Source: Riptortus pedestris (taxonomy: Eukaryota > Arthropoda > Insecta > Hemiptera > Alydidae). From it: 64,000 nt of DNA. Below the pieces are notes generated by a model. It had not been told where the DNA came from, did not search any database, and worked only from the letters and a program-made list of their open reading frames with translations. Positions 1-10,920 of the stretch are shown here, in pieces. The stretch spans positions 67,764,001 to 67,828,000 of the forward strand of contig CM032228.1 in assembly GCA_019009955.1 (NCBI GenBank). Direction: 5' to 3'. Position 1 is the stretch's first letter. Every line of letters begins with the position of its first letter. Made by a program: the position numbers and the translations under genes.

Positions 1-68
1 AGAAGCTGTTTACGCTTATATCTTTTTAAGTGGTTTGTAGTTAGGGTTTTTCTTTTATGTTTTACCTT

Positions 69-185
69 ATTATAGGTATTTGTTATTATAGGTATTAGGT
101 ATTTGTTATTGTTACTTGTTGTTAAGGTATTTGTTATTATTACTTATTGTTAAGGTATTTGTTATTGTTACTTGTTGTTACTTTT
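69..185. repeat. short AT-rich tandem repeat (about 28-30 bp unit)
   Basis: Variants of a unit beginning AGGTATTTGTTATT and ending in ACTTGTTGTTA or ACTTATTGTTA follow one another about four times. The DNA on both sides is ordinary AT-rich sequence. No coding potential is visible. Confidence 0.6.
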
Positions 186-1379
186 GAAAGGGCAAATCAC
201 CTTCGATGTGGTGTCCATGAATAAATAAATAAATAAAAAATTACCTTATTATATTTTATGCCTTTAAGGAGTTTCTTATTAATTGTAAATCATTACTTGT
301 CAATATTTATGGATAAAAAAGTTCTTTTAAATTTAAATTAAAAAAATATAATACAGTACTGTATAGAAAAAAAAAATCTTTACATACAGATGCACTAAGA
401 GCATCTGCAGAGCCGTGAAGAGAAAAATCTACATCGAGATGCTCTAAGGACCTTTGGCACCAACAGCTTTCAAAAAACAACTCTCTCAAAAAAAGAGTTC
501 TACACTTATTATGTTATATTTATTTACTTATTATGTTATATTTATTATTATGCTTTATTTATTCGTTTATAATTAATCATCATAGAGACGGTACACTTAA
601 TAAATAAATGCAATGAGAAGAGGGGGTGTTTAGAGGGGGGACTTCGAAAATTCATTTCTCCGTTATTATGTATAGCATCTAAAAATGTTGTAGTAAGAAT
701 CTTGTTTAAATATTGATGTGCTAAAATTGTTTTATACATTTCTTGAAGCTCCAATATCAGGCGAGAATGCTTTTTTTTTTCTTGCCTTAGTTGTCACAAA
801 TTTGCTAATTTTTTAAAAATATTTTGCATTTTCTTTTTTTATTTTACTGGAGTAACTGTAAGATGATACCTATTTGAGTGAAGTACTCATATGAAGGAGC
901 TTCTTTTTTATGCTATCTAAGATGTTATGTTATCATCAATATATTTGATGGACATAGCACAAAATAAAATATCAGCTGTTAGGGCAATGGTGCACGTAAG
1001 GATAACAGGGCGGATATATAGTTTTGAAGTAGAGCCAGCCTTATGTAAATGTAATCCAGCTGATCCGCCCTTAGTCTCATTCTTATGGTAATGTATGGGA
1101 GCTCATGAGTCAACTCTAACCATAGAATCTACAGCCATCATATTGATCGGTATGCATAACTATGCACATACATCAGCCAGAGATCCCCTTAAGTAATATC
1201 TCCCTTATTTCATGGACATTTATCTGAGTGCTTTTTTACAAATTCATTGAGCCGACTGCATTATGGTGATGCTTACATGGCTTTTATTGACTCCTTTGGG
1301 ACATTTGAGCAGATAATTGAAACTAAAATGAAACAATAAATTACATACGTTGTGATACTATCTCAATCAAATACGTCAA
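186..1379. other. AT-rich stretch with no recognised gene
   Basis: I see no supported gene or complete element here. Short open frames between 307 and 754 are low-complexity and resemble no family I know. A small imperfect inverted repeat around GGGCGGAT (near 1007) and ATCCGCCC (near 1067) is too short to call an element. Confidence 0.5.
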
Positions 1380-2287
1380 ACGTGCATCACGCAGGGGCTG
1401 CGTAAACTTAGCAGATTTTCCACGTGCCGTTATTGCTCTCATCTCACCACAAATTATCTATTTCTATGTAAAAACCCGATTAGAGGGAGGTGGAGAGGAG
1501 TACTGAAGGCAGAAAACAAAAAAGAACGAAATCTCAATTAATATTTGAGTTACGAAAAATGCATAGAACAAGAATTGTAGAATGATTATATAACATTTTA
1601 CGACCACACTCGCAATAACGGAAATATTTTTATCTTATGAAGTTCGTCCCCGCACCACCTTTAAATACCTTCTATTCCATCTTTAATGTTTTCAGAATCG
1701 GTTAAATATCGAGTATGGTATAAATCAAATAAACATTTTCGAGGCAAGAACGTAAAATTTTAAAGGGTGAGGCCATCAAGCAACTAATTTGTATGACTCT
1801 CACAAACTGAAGGTACAACGAAAACCATATTTGGTATTTAAATTGGAAATGGAGTGGTTCATAACAGCTAATTATTAAAATGACATGAGTAGCTGTCGGA
1901 GTATACCAAAGTCTGAATATTAAAAAAAAATGCCATTATCTTGGTTAATAACAACATTCATAGGACAGTACATTATTAAAATTTAATAATTAAATTTTAA
2001 ATTTTCAATAAGATTAGTTCTATACAACTGTTCAATCCGACACATAATAACGGAGATGTTGAAAATTTTCAAAATTCCTTCCTCTAAACTCCCCCCCCCT
2101 CCCACTTGTCGGGCTTAAGCCATTAAGGAACTTGATCTTTAGTTTTACATAAAACGTTTAAATATCTAGTTTGGTAACAATTCCTTTTCGTTATCTCCTA
2201 GGTAGGGTTGATGGGTATTTGAGGATATTTTTCGAATTCACTTCATGAATACAACCTTAATACCTCATTTCCCTTAAGGAATTTCCA
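1380..2287 (+). mobile_element. family-H rolling-circle-like element, copy 1
   Basis: The 5' end is recognisable (CATCACGCAGGGGCTGCG, then TTAGCAGATTTTCCACGTG), and the 3' part at about 2010-2287 matches the conserved tail: an A-rich 'taacggagat' block, a C-rich block, 'catctcctaggtaggg', then 'atttcccttaagg'. The central TA tract has been lost. It belongs to the subfamily with GTGCTGACATG-like DNA after the 5' inverted repeat. Old and degraded, with no coding capacity. Confidence 0.65.
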
Positions 2288-2665
2288 TAAGGGGCTCAGC
2301 CAAATTCTGATGCGCTAGATAAACCCATGATTGTGGGTTTGGTTTCCGCGTAAACAGAAGAAATTATCAAACTCGGTGAATTTGCTCAATGAATTGTTAA
2401 CCCGCCAGCGGGCGCGCTGTTGTATAAAGTGCTACAGCCCCAGGAAAAATGATCCCTCGTCCCTCGCAGGAATATTTGGGGTTTACCCATTTAGCTAACC
2501 CTTCCCAACCCACCACACAATGAATGGGTCATTCGGTGGAAAATCCCCAACGGTCAGTTTGTTTTGCACTTTCAAGGGAGAAAGTCGTCTTGTAGCACTT
2601 AGTACAACGTGCGCCCTCTCGTGCACCAACATTTGTTCTCGACTTCAACTGTGGATTTCTTCATA

Positions 2666-4510
2666 ATGTAAGTATCCAATGTCCTATAAATTATTGTTCT
2701 TTATATCTTTTTAATGATATAATGTTACGATCTTGTATTTAAACAATTATTTTTTTTAAAAAAGGTCAAGGGAAATAATCAGAGACGAGGATATTCCTAG
2801 GATTCTTCAAGAGCTCCAAGACCTCTCGGATCAGGAAGAGCATGAGTAACCCCCAGAGCTTCTGGAACACGACAGTGACTTCAGTGATGAAGAAGTCAAC
2901 AATAGCGAACACGATAGTGAGAGTGAACAGGACGCGAGTGATTGTGTACCAAGTGGAAATTTTGAAGAGGAACCTTTCACAGGTAAAGACAAACTTTCAA
3001 AATGGCAGAAATATCCAATATCAAAGCGTTCTAAAACTAAATCTAAAAACGTTGTGAAATGCAAACCGGGCCCAAAAAATATTTCGGACGATGTAAAATC
3101 TCTGTTTGATTTCTTTCAATTATTTTTTGATGTAAATATTGTTCAAGAAATTTTACGAAGTACCAACCTCTGCATAGACAACATTAGGTCAAAATTTACG
3201 AGGCCTCGCAATTGTTTACCACTTGAGATAGAAGAATTGTATGCAATTATAGGGGCATTGTATTTCATAGGCAATAAAAAGTTTTCAAAAACGAATGTCA
3301 CGGAGTTGTGGGCTACCGACGGAACTGGATTTGAAATATTGCGAGCTGATATGAGTGCTAAAAGATTTTTGTTTTTACTCAGGAATATGCGATTTGACGA
3401 CCTTACAACCAGGGTAATTCGCAAAGCACAAGACAAGTTACATTAGATATGTTTTTGTAAAAAATTGCACCACATATTATGAAATAGGCCAATACGTTAC
3501 AATAGATGAAATGCTTCATTCATTTAGAGGCAGGTGTTCTTTTATACAATATATACCAAGTAAGCCAGCAAAATTTGGACTGAAAATGTTTGCAGTTTGT
3601 GACTCAAGTGTTTATTACTGTAATAATTTGGAAATTTATTGCGGACAACAACCAGAAGGCCCATTCAAAGTTTCTAACACACCTTTAGAAATAGTAAAAC
3701 GCCTGATTGTGCCTCTTGAAAACTCTAATAGGAATATAACAACAGATAACTGGTACACAAGCATTCAATTAGGAGAGTACCTCAAATCGAAAAACCTTAC
3801 CCTCATTGGAACAATCAAAAAGAATAAGAGAGAGATACCTGCTGAATTTTTACCAAACAAAAATAATCCTATCGGGAGCTCTCTTTTTGGTTTTCAAAAA
3901 CATAAAACATTGGTAACTTATGCAACAAGAAGAAATAAATCTGTTATATTATTATCGACGATGCATGACGATAATACAATTGATCAGTCAACCGGTAAAC
4001 CTGAAATAATTATTGATTACAATAAAACAAAAGGAGGAGTGGATACGATGGACCGCATGATCCAAAATTATACTGTATCACGCGTAACAAAAAGATGGCC
4101 TATGTCAATGTTTTTTACGATGCTCAATATCGGAGGAATAAATGCGCATATTCTGCACACACAGAAACATTTGCAAAGTCCACTAATACGCAAAACATTT
4201 TTGAAAACTTTAGGGATGGAGCTGATGAAAGCTCAATTATGCAAAAGAGCGAAAATTCAAACATTGCCTCTAGATATACGTCATTTTCTTCGAAAACAAC
4301 GGTACGGTTCACCGGAACCACAATGCTTAGAACCGCCACCTCAAAAAAAGAAGAAAGGAACCTGTCATGTACATATGTGGAAGAAAACACAATACTTCAA
4401 CCACCATCACTTGCGACATCTGCCATAAATTAGCATGTAAAAAACATATAAAAAATACAGTGGTTTGTTTATCATGTGACGCTCCTAACGTGAGTGAGGA
4501 TAGCGAATAA
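2666..4510 (+). pseudogene. piggyBac transposase A, intron-split start codon, inactivated
   Basis: DDE transposase of the piggyBac superfamily (DDE_Tnp_1_7 type), which excises and inserts the element at TTAA. The best start is created by splicing: AT at 2666-2667 is followed by a GTAAGT donor, and the AG ending at 2764 restores ATG with the next G (intron 2668-2764). The N-terminus is acidic. Catalytic aspartates are visible in TIDEM (3505-3507), TTDNWYTS (3745-3747) and GGVDTMD (4042-4044). The C-terminal cysteine-rich zinc finger (about 4364-4510: CDICHKLACKKH, then CLSC) ends in TAA. Breaks: an in-frame TAA at 2847-2849, a frame change near 3440 with missing codons, and another between about 4300 and 4364. 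The zinc finger is therefore out of frame with the catalytic core and the gene cannot make a full enzyme. The family assignment is secure. Confidence 0.9.
2668..2764 (+). other. predicted 97 nt intron splitting the transposase start codon
   Basis: Donor GTAAGTATC and an acceptor ending AAAAAAG are present. Without splicing, the contiguous ATG at 2666-2668 runs straight into TAA. With splicing, the ATG continues as MSREIIRDEDIPRILQELQD in the same frame as the acidic N-terminal region. This is inferred from frame and splice signals only; no transcript is available. Confidence 0.6.
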
Positions 4511-5191
4511 AAAAGAAGTAATTGTACGATACCCTAATATTATATTGTATGGACGCCAATTTATTTATGTCAACATTTTATATTATTTTATTTATTGCAA
4601 CAATTTTTTGTTTAATCTTTACATTATATTTATTTGAATTAAATTAATTAGTTTGTTATTTTGATGTTTATATAAATGGAGATTAATTTACGTTATAGAT
4701 AATTATGGACTCGAAGATAAAAAAATGACATAGAATATTAAATATGAACGGTTCATTTGTATTTTTTCATATTAGATAAACTGTTTTAAAAAAATCTCTA
4801 ATGTAAAAATAAATAACTCAATAAAATACTAGAACTAAATTTATATAAATATAACTAATAAATTATATTATAATTATTATAAATTATAAATAACTTATAA
4901 AATTCCTATGCATAACTGAAAATATTTTATTTTTTCCATACATCTATAAAAATAAAATATATCTTAAAATGCTATTAAAACACTGTATAATCGAAGAATT
5001 GAAAGTATAAAGTAAAATGAATACATACCCAAAGATCTGAATAAGGGAAAATAGAAAAATTGATTGTAGCACAAAGTACTACACGCGCCCGCTCGCGTCA
5101 TAGAAAAGAGCGCGCCCGCTCGCGGGTTAAAACACCCTCCATTGATATCCATGGTAACCTGCAAGTTACTCGCAGTCATTAGCTTTCATAG

Positions 5192-5727
5192 TGTTGCGAA
5201 AATTAAATACATGAATAATCCTTCAGAGAGAGAGTTGCGTATTTGGGAAGTGCGATGTACATCAAAGAAGCCGACAGAGGGTCGAGCTCCTACTAGACCA
5301 GTCCAGTCCAGATGACGAAGGACCCAGCCAATTCCCCTTTGATGTATGCCGACGACCTAAATAAAGAACCGGCCTGCCGCGAGCGAGTCAGTTTTCTTCT
5401 CAAGTGCTGATATGTGCGTTCGGTGTAACAGTGCGGTAAAGTGTTTTTATAAGAAGAACAGTGTTATGCCGTGACTGTAAGTAACAGTTTAGTGCCGTGT
5501 TTAAGACAGTGCAGTGCCGCGAAGTAAAGGACAGAGTAATCTGAAGAACAGTGACGCTATCAGTGTATACTGTGAGTAGTAATTAAGAATAATTACCGAG
5601 TGTATTGTTCATTGTGAAATAAATTGTGCAGTGATAAAATCAGTGAAACTTGTGAGTATTTAATTTTGCAATCCACAAGAACTCTTATTAACAACGTTTA
5701 TTACTGATTTTGTAATAAAACGTAACA
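5192..5727 (+). mobile_element. LTR-like or LINE-tail repeat, copy 1
   Basis: Homologous over its length to 18788-19419. Shared landmarks in order: TGTTGCG, AATTAAATAC, GTTGCGTATTTGGGAA, CAGTGCGGTAAAGTG, AAGAACAGTG, GTAAGTAACA, TAATCTGAAGAACAGTGA, AATAAATTGTGCAG, then TAATAAAACGTAAC. The TGTT...AACA ends, a poly(A) signal-like AATAAA and no coding make a solo LTR plausible. However, both copies are preceded by similar codons of a LINE C-terminus (here IKYMNN), so the block could instead be a LINE 3' untranslated tail. No target duplication was found. Confidence 0.5.
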
Positions 5728-5773
5728 ATATATTCAAGAGGACAAAAATATGCATAATTAATATTGTTCTTTA

Positions 5774-5979
5774 TAGTTTCATGGCAAGGGTTACCAATAA
5801 AAAACATTTTTCGCCCGCAAACTTTATTCATACTGCCCTACAAGCTTCGTGGCTTACATACCACCTCTTCAGGGGCCATCCCTTTTCAATAAATCTAAGC
5901 CATGAGAAATGTTGGGCAATATGAAAAAAGGTCGGGCGGAAAAAATGTATTTTTATTGGTGATCCTTGCCATGAAACTG
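5774..5979. repeat. inverted pair of Penelope-like 3' ends with a degenerate hammerhead core
   Basis: Arms of about 85-95 bp face each other. Each reads from the outside as TTTCATGGCAAGG, then an ACCAATAAAA-like block, then a CGCCCG-like block. On the minus strand the left arm has a hammerhead-like core at 5835-5876: GCCC, then CTGAAGA (one change from CTGATGA), a stem closed by GTGG/CCAC, then GAAG, and GGGC to pair with the start. Penelope-like retroelements are known to carry hammerhead motifs in their terminal repeats. A related copy is at 20665-20775. Confidence 0.5.
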
Positions 5980-7053
5980 TGAAGAACTTATACAAAATGT
6001 TGGGCCCAGATTAAGAAGAATAATTAGCCTTTTAAATAACCTAACGGTATCCATTGAAGAATGTGAAATCTAACTCGAAAACTATAGTTTGTATTTTTTT
6101 AAGGAAAACAGTTTAATTTCTAAGTGGACCATTTTCTCAAAGTTTCAATGCTTCGATATTCTTAGAATACATCAAATTTTGGTTAAACGTAGACTGCGTT
6201 ATTAGATGGCATGTAAAACTTAGCACGGTTTCGTATCACCCACCGCAGTTAGTTACAAATCAATCGTGGTACATAAATATACCGTCTACTATCCGAAGAA
6301 TATTAATAAATAGGAAAAACTAATTAATGTTTCTAAACTAATTGCTCTACAAAAACTTCCCTTGCACTTAAAAATCACATATAGTCCATTTCCTAGTTGC
6401 TTACACGTTTCATTCATAAGCCCGATTAACGGTCTAATATTAATTGTAAATTCATATTATATTAAACTTTATAATAAAAAAAGAAAGAATCATTTCAGTT
6501 CAAATGAATTAAATGTTAAAATGAAATAAATTAATCTGATTATACTTTCAAAGAGGGAAATGGAATACATAACTGATATTATTTAATTGAATTCATGGAA
6601 AAGGCCCTCCGATAAAAACGTCATTTAATTAAAAATAAAGGGGACACCCCAATTACGCTTTTCAGCAATATTGTGTTGAAGATGAAAGAAAAAGTTACAA
6701 GGAATGATAATTAACAAAATAGTTAAAAAAAGGTATTTAATTAATAAGAACTCAGCTAAAAGCAACGTTTTCAAGAAGATTTTCCAGAAAATATTAAATC
6801 ATCCAACTTTTTAAAAACGAAAGAAGATATAGTTCTTTGACTTAAATGTAATATCAATATACAAGAAAACCACCTAACCTTTCTTAAAGGCACCTTTAAC
6901 CTTAGTCAAAGAAAATTCCAGGATTTTCATAATGGTTCAAGAAAATTCATATAGCCCGTTGGCAAACGGGGGTGGAGAAAATCAGGATCTCATTATTTTC
7001 TGAAAATTTGTTTTAGTAAATTAGTTATGATGACAAAAAAATAAATTTTCTGA
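5980..7053. other. AT-rich stretch with no recognised gene
   Basis: No supported gene, repeat family or open frame of interest is visible. Base composition resembles the surrounding non-coding DNA. Confidence 0.5.
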
Positions 7054-7207
7054 TTTTTATATACAGGAATTTCTGTCACCTAGGATTAGTAACTTATGTA
7101 ATGACTTTTTTCCTGCAGGGCCGCCTCCAACCTCCTCGGCAACCTTCTGATGTGGTTGACAACCTTTTTGAGGCTTGCAAAAGAAAAATAATAGCTTTCC
7201 TGCTTTT
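7054..7207 (+). repeat. diverged first unit of the 141 bp minisatellite
   Basis: Contains GGAATTTCTGTCACC, GGATTAGTAAC, CCTGCAGGGCCGCCTCCA, and CTTCTGATG...GTTGACAAC in the same order as the array at 7875-8692. It is separated from that array by the family-H copy at 7208-7874, so the insertion split an existing array. Confidence 0.7.
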
Positions 7208-7310
7208 AGCAGATTTCCCTTATGGGAAATTAGCTATTGAGATCATACTCATGACACGATTTTTGAACATTTTCCTCAAATGTCCATTGATCTAAGCCAG
7301 GACATGACGA

Positions 7311-7385
<75 letters not shown>

Positions 7386-7874
7386 CGTGTGTGTCTGTTA
7401 CGGCTCTAGCGGCCGCAATTATTGTTTTATCTTTATAAAACTCGATATATGAGCGTTTTATGTAAAACTGGAGATCAAGTTCAATAATGGCTGAAATCAG
7501 ACCCGTGGGAGGGGGATTTAGAGGGGAGGAATTTCGAAAATTAGTAATATATTCGTTATTATAAGTCAGATCGAAACCGAAAGTGTATAGAACCAATCTT
7601 GTTGCAAATGTAATGTTATATAAATGTTGAAATGTACGATTTATCACTATGTTGATTATTAACGGGGAAACTCACATTTTTCAGTTTTCGGCCTTCTGTA
7701 AACCCCACTCCTACTCATGGTATATTAACAATAAGTTGATATATTATGAAGAACTTCCTTTGAAGCCTAAATCACATATATTGTTTTCATTGAACAATTA
7801 CTTTTTGAGTTAAAAGCAAATACTTGACGCATGTGGGAAATCTGCTTAGTTAACGCTGCCCCTGCTTGAGGAAC
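7208..7874 (-). mobile_element. family-H element, copy 2 (inserted into the 141 bp array)
   Basis: Minus-strand copy. The 3' end (AGCAGATTTCCC, near-palindromic with the following GGGAAAT) is at 7208, and the 5' end at 7865-7874 reads GTTCCTCAAG on the minus strand. The centre has a long TA then TG tract (about 7310-7395). The characteristic 'cgctctag/cggccgcaa' box, the G-rich block and the 'ccaatcttgttgcaaat' block are present. Comparison with intact minisatellite units shows insertion into a run of A/T. Confidence 0.8.
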
Positions 7875-8692
7875 TTTTTAAAGATTGGAATTTCTTTCTC
7901 ATCGGATTAGTAACGTATGCTACCACCTTTTGCCTGCAGGGCCGTCTCCAGCCACCTCGGCAAACTTCTGATGAAGTTGGCAACGTTTCCTTCTCGAATA
8001 AAAAAATGTTCCTCCTTTTTAAAGATTGGAATTTCTGTCACCTTGGATTAGTAACGTATGCTACCACCTTTTGCCTGCAGGGCCGTCTCCAGCCACCTCG
8101 GCCAACTTCTGATGAGGTTGACAACGTTTCCTTCTCGAATAAAAAAATGTTCCTCCTTTTTAAAGATTGGAATTTCTGTCACCTTGGATTAGTAACGTAT
8201 GCGACCACCTTTTGCCTGCAGGGCCGTCTCCAGCCACCTCGGCCAACTTCTGATGAGGTTGACATCGTTTCCTTCTCGAATTAAAAATGTTCCTCCTTTT
8301 TAAAGATTGGAATTTCTGTCACCTTGGATTAGTAACGTATGCTACCACCTTTTGCCTGCAGGGCCGTCTACAGCCACCTCGGCCAACTTCTAATGAGGTT
8401 GACGTTTCCTTCTCGAATAAAAAAATTTTCCTCCTTTTTAAAGATTGGAATTTCTGTCACCTTGGAATAGTAACGTATGCTACCACCTTTTGCCTGCAGG
8501 GCTGCCTCCAGCCACCTCGGCAAACTTCTGATGAAGTTGGCAACGTTTCTTTCGCGAATAAAAAGAATAAAAAAAATGTTCCTCCTTTTTAAAGATTGGA
8601 ATTTCTGTCACCTTGGATTAGTAACGTATGCTACCACTTTTTGCCTGCAGGGCCGCCTCTGACGGCAAACTTCTGACGAGTTTAGCATCGTT
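7875..8692 (+). repeat. 141 bp minisatellite array, six units
   Basis: AAAGATTGGAATTTCT recurs at 7880, 8021, 8162, 8302, 8440 and 8591, giving spacings of 141, 141, 140, 138 and 151. Each unit contains TTTTGCCTGCAG followed by GGCCGTCTCCAGCCACC, which resembles a 3' splice acceptor plus the start of an exon. Because 141 is divisible by three, several units read through in one frame (repeat core LVTYATTFCLQGRLQPPR), but no start context or conserved family supports a real protein. The last unit is truncated near 8660-8692. Confidence 0.85.
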
Positions 8693-9017
8693 TTATTGAC
8701 GTATTCACACCTATTCCCATTTTCTATCGGGCCTATTCCAGCTCTTGAAGCCCTGTAGGAAAACTGTTTTTATTGAATACAGTTCCAGTCTTCAGGATTG
8801 CCTCCTCAGGTTTTTAAATATAAATTACCTATCCAAATTACTCAGTACTTATTGACTTTATTTTTAACAATACCATGCCGATAAGCATACCGAATTTTCG
8901 TCATTTAACGTCATTACAATTCTATATAACGTAAGAGTCACTAAAAATCGAAAATTGGGTAGTAAAATGTTTAGTTACTGCTGAAAATGGGATTATCCTT
9001 TCATGTACTCTATCAAA
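8693..9017. other. no recognised feature
   Basis: AT-rich non-coding DNA between the minisatellite and the next family-H copy. Nothing further is supported. Confidence 0.5.
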
Positions 9018-9394
9018 GTCCGTCACGCAGGGGCTTCGTGAATTAAGTGGCGGATTTCCCAAGTGCTGACATGACACTCTGGTCATCAAATCCAACCAAC
9101 TATTCCCTATTTCTGCCGAAGTATGAAACCTAAGTAAAGAGAATTTTAATTACACTCAGTAAGTTATTAAAAAACTCATTATATGTGGAGGTCTACTGAA
9201 CACATTGGCTATATTAACATTTTCGATAAATATCTCGGTTAATATTTCCAATTTTCAATTATTCTCCCTTCTAAACCCCATTTGACTTTAAACCATTTAG
9301 GAACTTGATATTTAGTTTTGTATGAAACGCTTTTATATCTTTATATATTTTATATAGTTTCGTAACGATTGAACCTAACTGCAACCACTATAGC

Positions 9395-9448
<54 letters not shown>

Positions 9449-9480
9449 ATATATGTATATATATAATTTGGAAGAGACCT
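9018..9480 (+). mobile_element. family-H element, copy 3 (partial)
   Basis: Starts GTCCGTCACGCAGGGGC and continues through the GTGCTGACATGACAC subfamily region, an 'atctcggttaatatt' block and a long CA tract (9397-9446) in place of the usual TA tract. It then runs into copy 4 in the opposite orientation, so the two are arranged head-to-head. Confidence 0.75.
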
Positions 9481-9488
9481 CATTTCTA

Positions 9489-10190
9489 TTTGATTTCCCT
9501 TTCGGGAAATCAGCTATCGAGGTCGTACTCATGAGGGGTTTATTGAAAGATTTCCTCAATTGTCCAACGATCCTAGCTATCATACCACGATTATTACCAA
9601 AGCCGGTATTTAATTATTTTATGTCCAAAGAAAGATCAATTCGTTAATGGCTGAAATCGGACCAGTTGGAGGGGAGGAGGTTTAAAGGTGTGGAAACATG
9701 AATTATCTCCATTGCTAAAATCCATATAGAAACATACCAAATATTGTTTTAATGAGACCTTTATTTTACGAGATACATACAAATTCGTTGTGAAATGGCG
9801 TCATCCATTATGAGTTTACGTTCATGTCTGGAAAACGTTTATTTGATGTATACTTTACTCGAATTTATCCGTTTCAGGGATCATTTATGATCATATTTGT
9901 TCTGCAGAAATCGGACCAGGAATGTGGTAGGTTTAGAGTGGGGGAGGAGTTTCGAAATTCAAAATACCTACGTTGTTATGAATCGGATCGAAAAATGTTA
10001 TAGAACCAATCTTGTTAAATTCTTGATGCTCGAAAATAGTTGATCTATACATTTTTCATATTTCAAATATTTCGCGAGTAATTCGTACTGTCTTGTTTTC
10101 AGTCAGAATATGTGGTGACATGTGATCAGTGGTCTGCCAATCCAGCACGTGCGAAATCTGCTTATTTTTCGCCGCCCCAACCTGACGGAC
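9489..10190 (-). mobile_element. family-H element, copy 4
   Basis: Minus-strand copy from TGATTTCCCTTTCGGGAAAT (3' stem) to CCTGACGGAC at 10181-10190 (5' end). Conserved blocks GAGGTCGTACTCATGA, CGTTAATGGCTGAAATCGG and CACGTGCGAAATCTGCTTA are present. The TA tract is lost. Confidence 0.75.
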
Positions 10191-10920
10191 TTATTTCGTC
10201 ATCTACTAGTACTAAGTTCTGCCTCTACAGCTGATTTCCCTTAAAGAAAGTCTGGAAAAACATTCGTAATTTGACAACTCTTTCTAATTACCCGACAAAA
10301 TCTCATTCTCCAAACTGTAGGATCAGAGAATTTAGAAACTAAAATTAGGAGTTTGAAATTTATAAATTGTTCGTCAGAGCTGTGACCAAGAGTTCCTCCT
10401 CCTAGGTTTTCTAGTGTTCAGTTGTATGAGTTTAGTTGTGTTCCCTTGAAGTGTCTTGGATGAAGTCGAGCGGTTAGTGTTGCTAGAAGACACTGTGAGT
10501 CCTAGTGCTAAGGAACGGATGTGTTTGTGTTTACCTTTGGCTCCCCACTATCCCAATCTCACTCTCCCGGCTTTCAACCTTCCTTTATCCACCTTTCCTT
10601 ATTTTTCTTTCTCATTCCATTAGTTCCTTATTTTCTATTTTTTTTCTCATTTTGGAACGTTTCTACTTTGAGACTGTTTTACTTAATTGCATGACAACCA
10701 ACAGAAGAATCAAGATTACAAAAGAAATCAGAGAATTTAAATTCCTCATTCTCTGAGTAGACCTCCTAGAAATTGGCATCAATAGTTTTAAAAAGGAAAA
10801 CCTTCAAATGACAAATAAAAATGATGTCAAAATAACAAGTTTCTATGACAACTTACTATATTTTTAAATAGACTCTCTAAAGCTTATTTATACAATTTTT
10901 TTAAGAAATTAAATAAATAT
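10191..10920. other. no recognised gene; pyrimidine-rich patch
   Basis: A C/T-rich run lies around 10540-10660. An open frame of 83 codons (10505-10756) crosses it but is low-complexity and resembles no family known to me. Probably non-coding. Confidence 0.4.

Larger units (their letters stand above)
2401..5126 (+). mobile_element. piggyBac-like transposon A (complete ends, TTAA target duplication)
   Basis: A 2,726 bp element is bounded on both sides by TTAA (2397-2400 and 5127-5130), the signature target of the piggyBac superfamily. Its 18 bp terminal inverted repeats (2401-2418 and 5109-5126) start CCCGC and differ at one position. A 26 bp subterminal block beginning TGTAGCAC occurs in the same orientation at 2591-2616 and 5065-5090, and the inverted decamer AAGTGCTACA lies near the left end. 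The interior holds a decayed transposase. The perfect TTAA duplication and near-identical ends suggest insertion that is recent relative to its surroundings, although the transposase is already broken. Confidence 0.93.

Noticed and set aside
1005..1075. Short transposon with inverted repeats GGGCGGAT/ATCCGCCC
   Set aside because: Eight-base arms without a target duplication are within chance.
7276..7647. Open frames rich in I-Y-I-Y across TA tracts (also near 21109, 39587, 40647, 47755, 48752, 52350, 53922, 55955)
   Set aside because: They are translations of TA microsatellites plus family-H flanks and have no protein character.
7875..8692. Hammerhead cores in the 141 bp units (CTTCTGATGAGG)
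   Set aside because: No GAAA or pairing stem follows CTGATGA in any unit.
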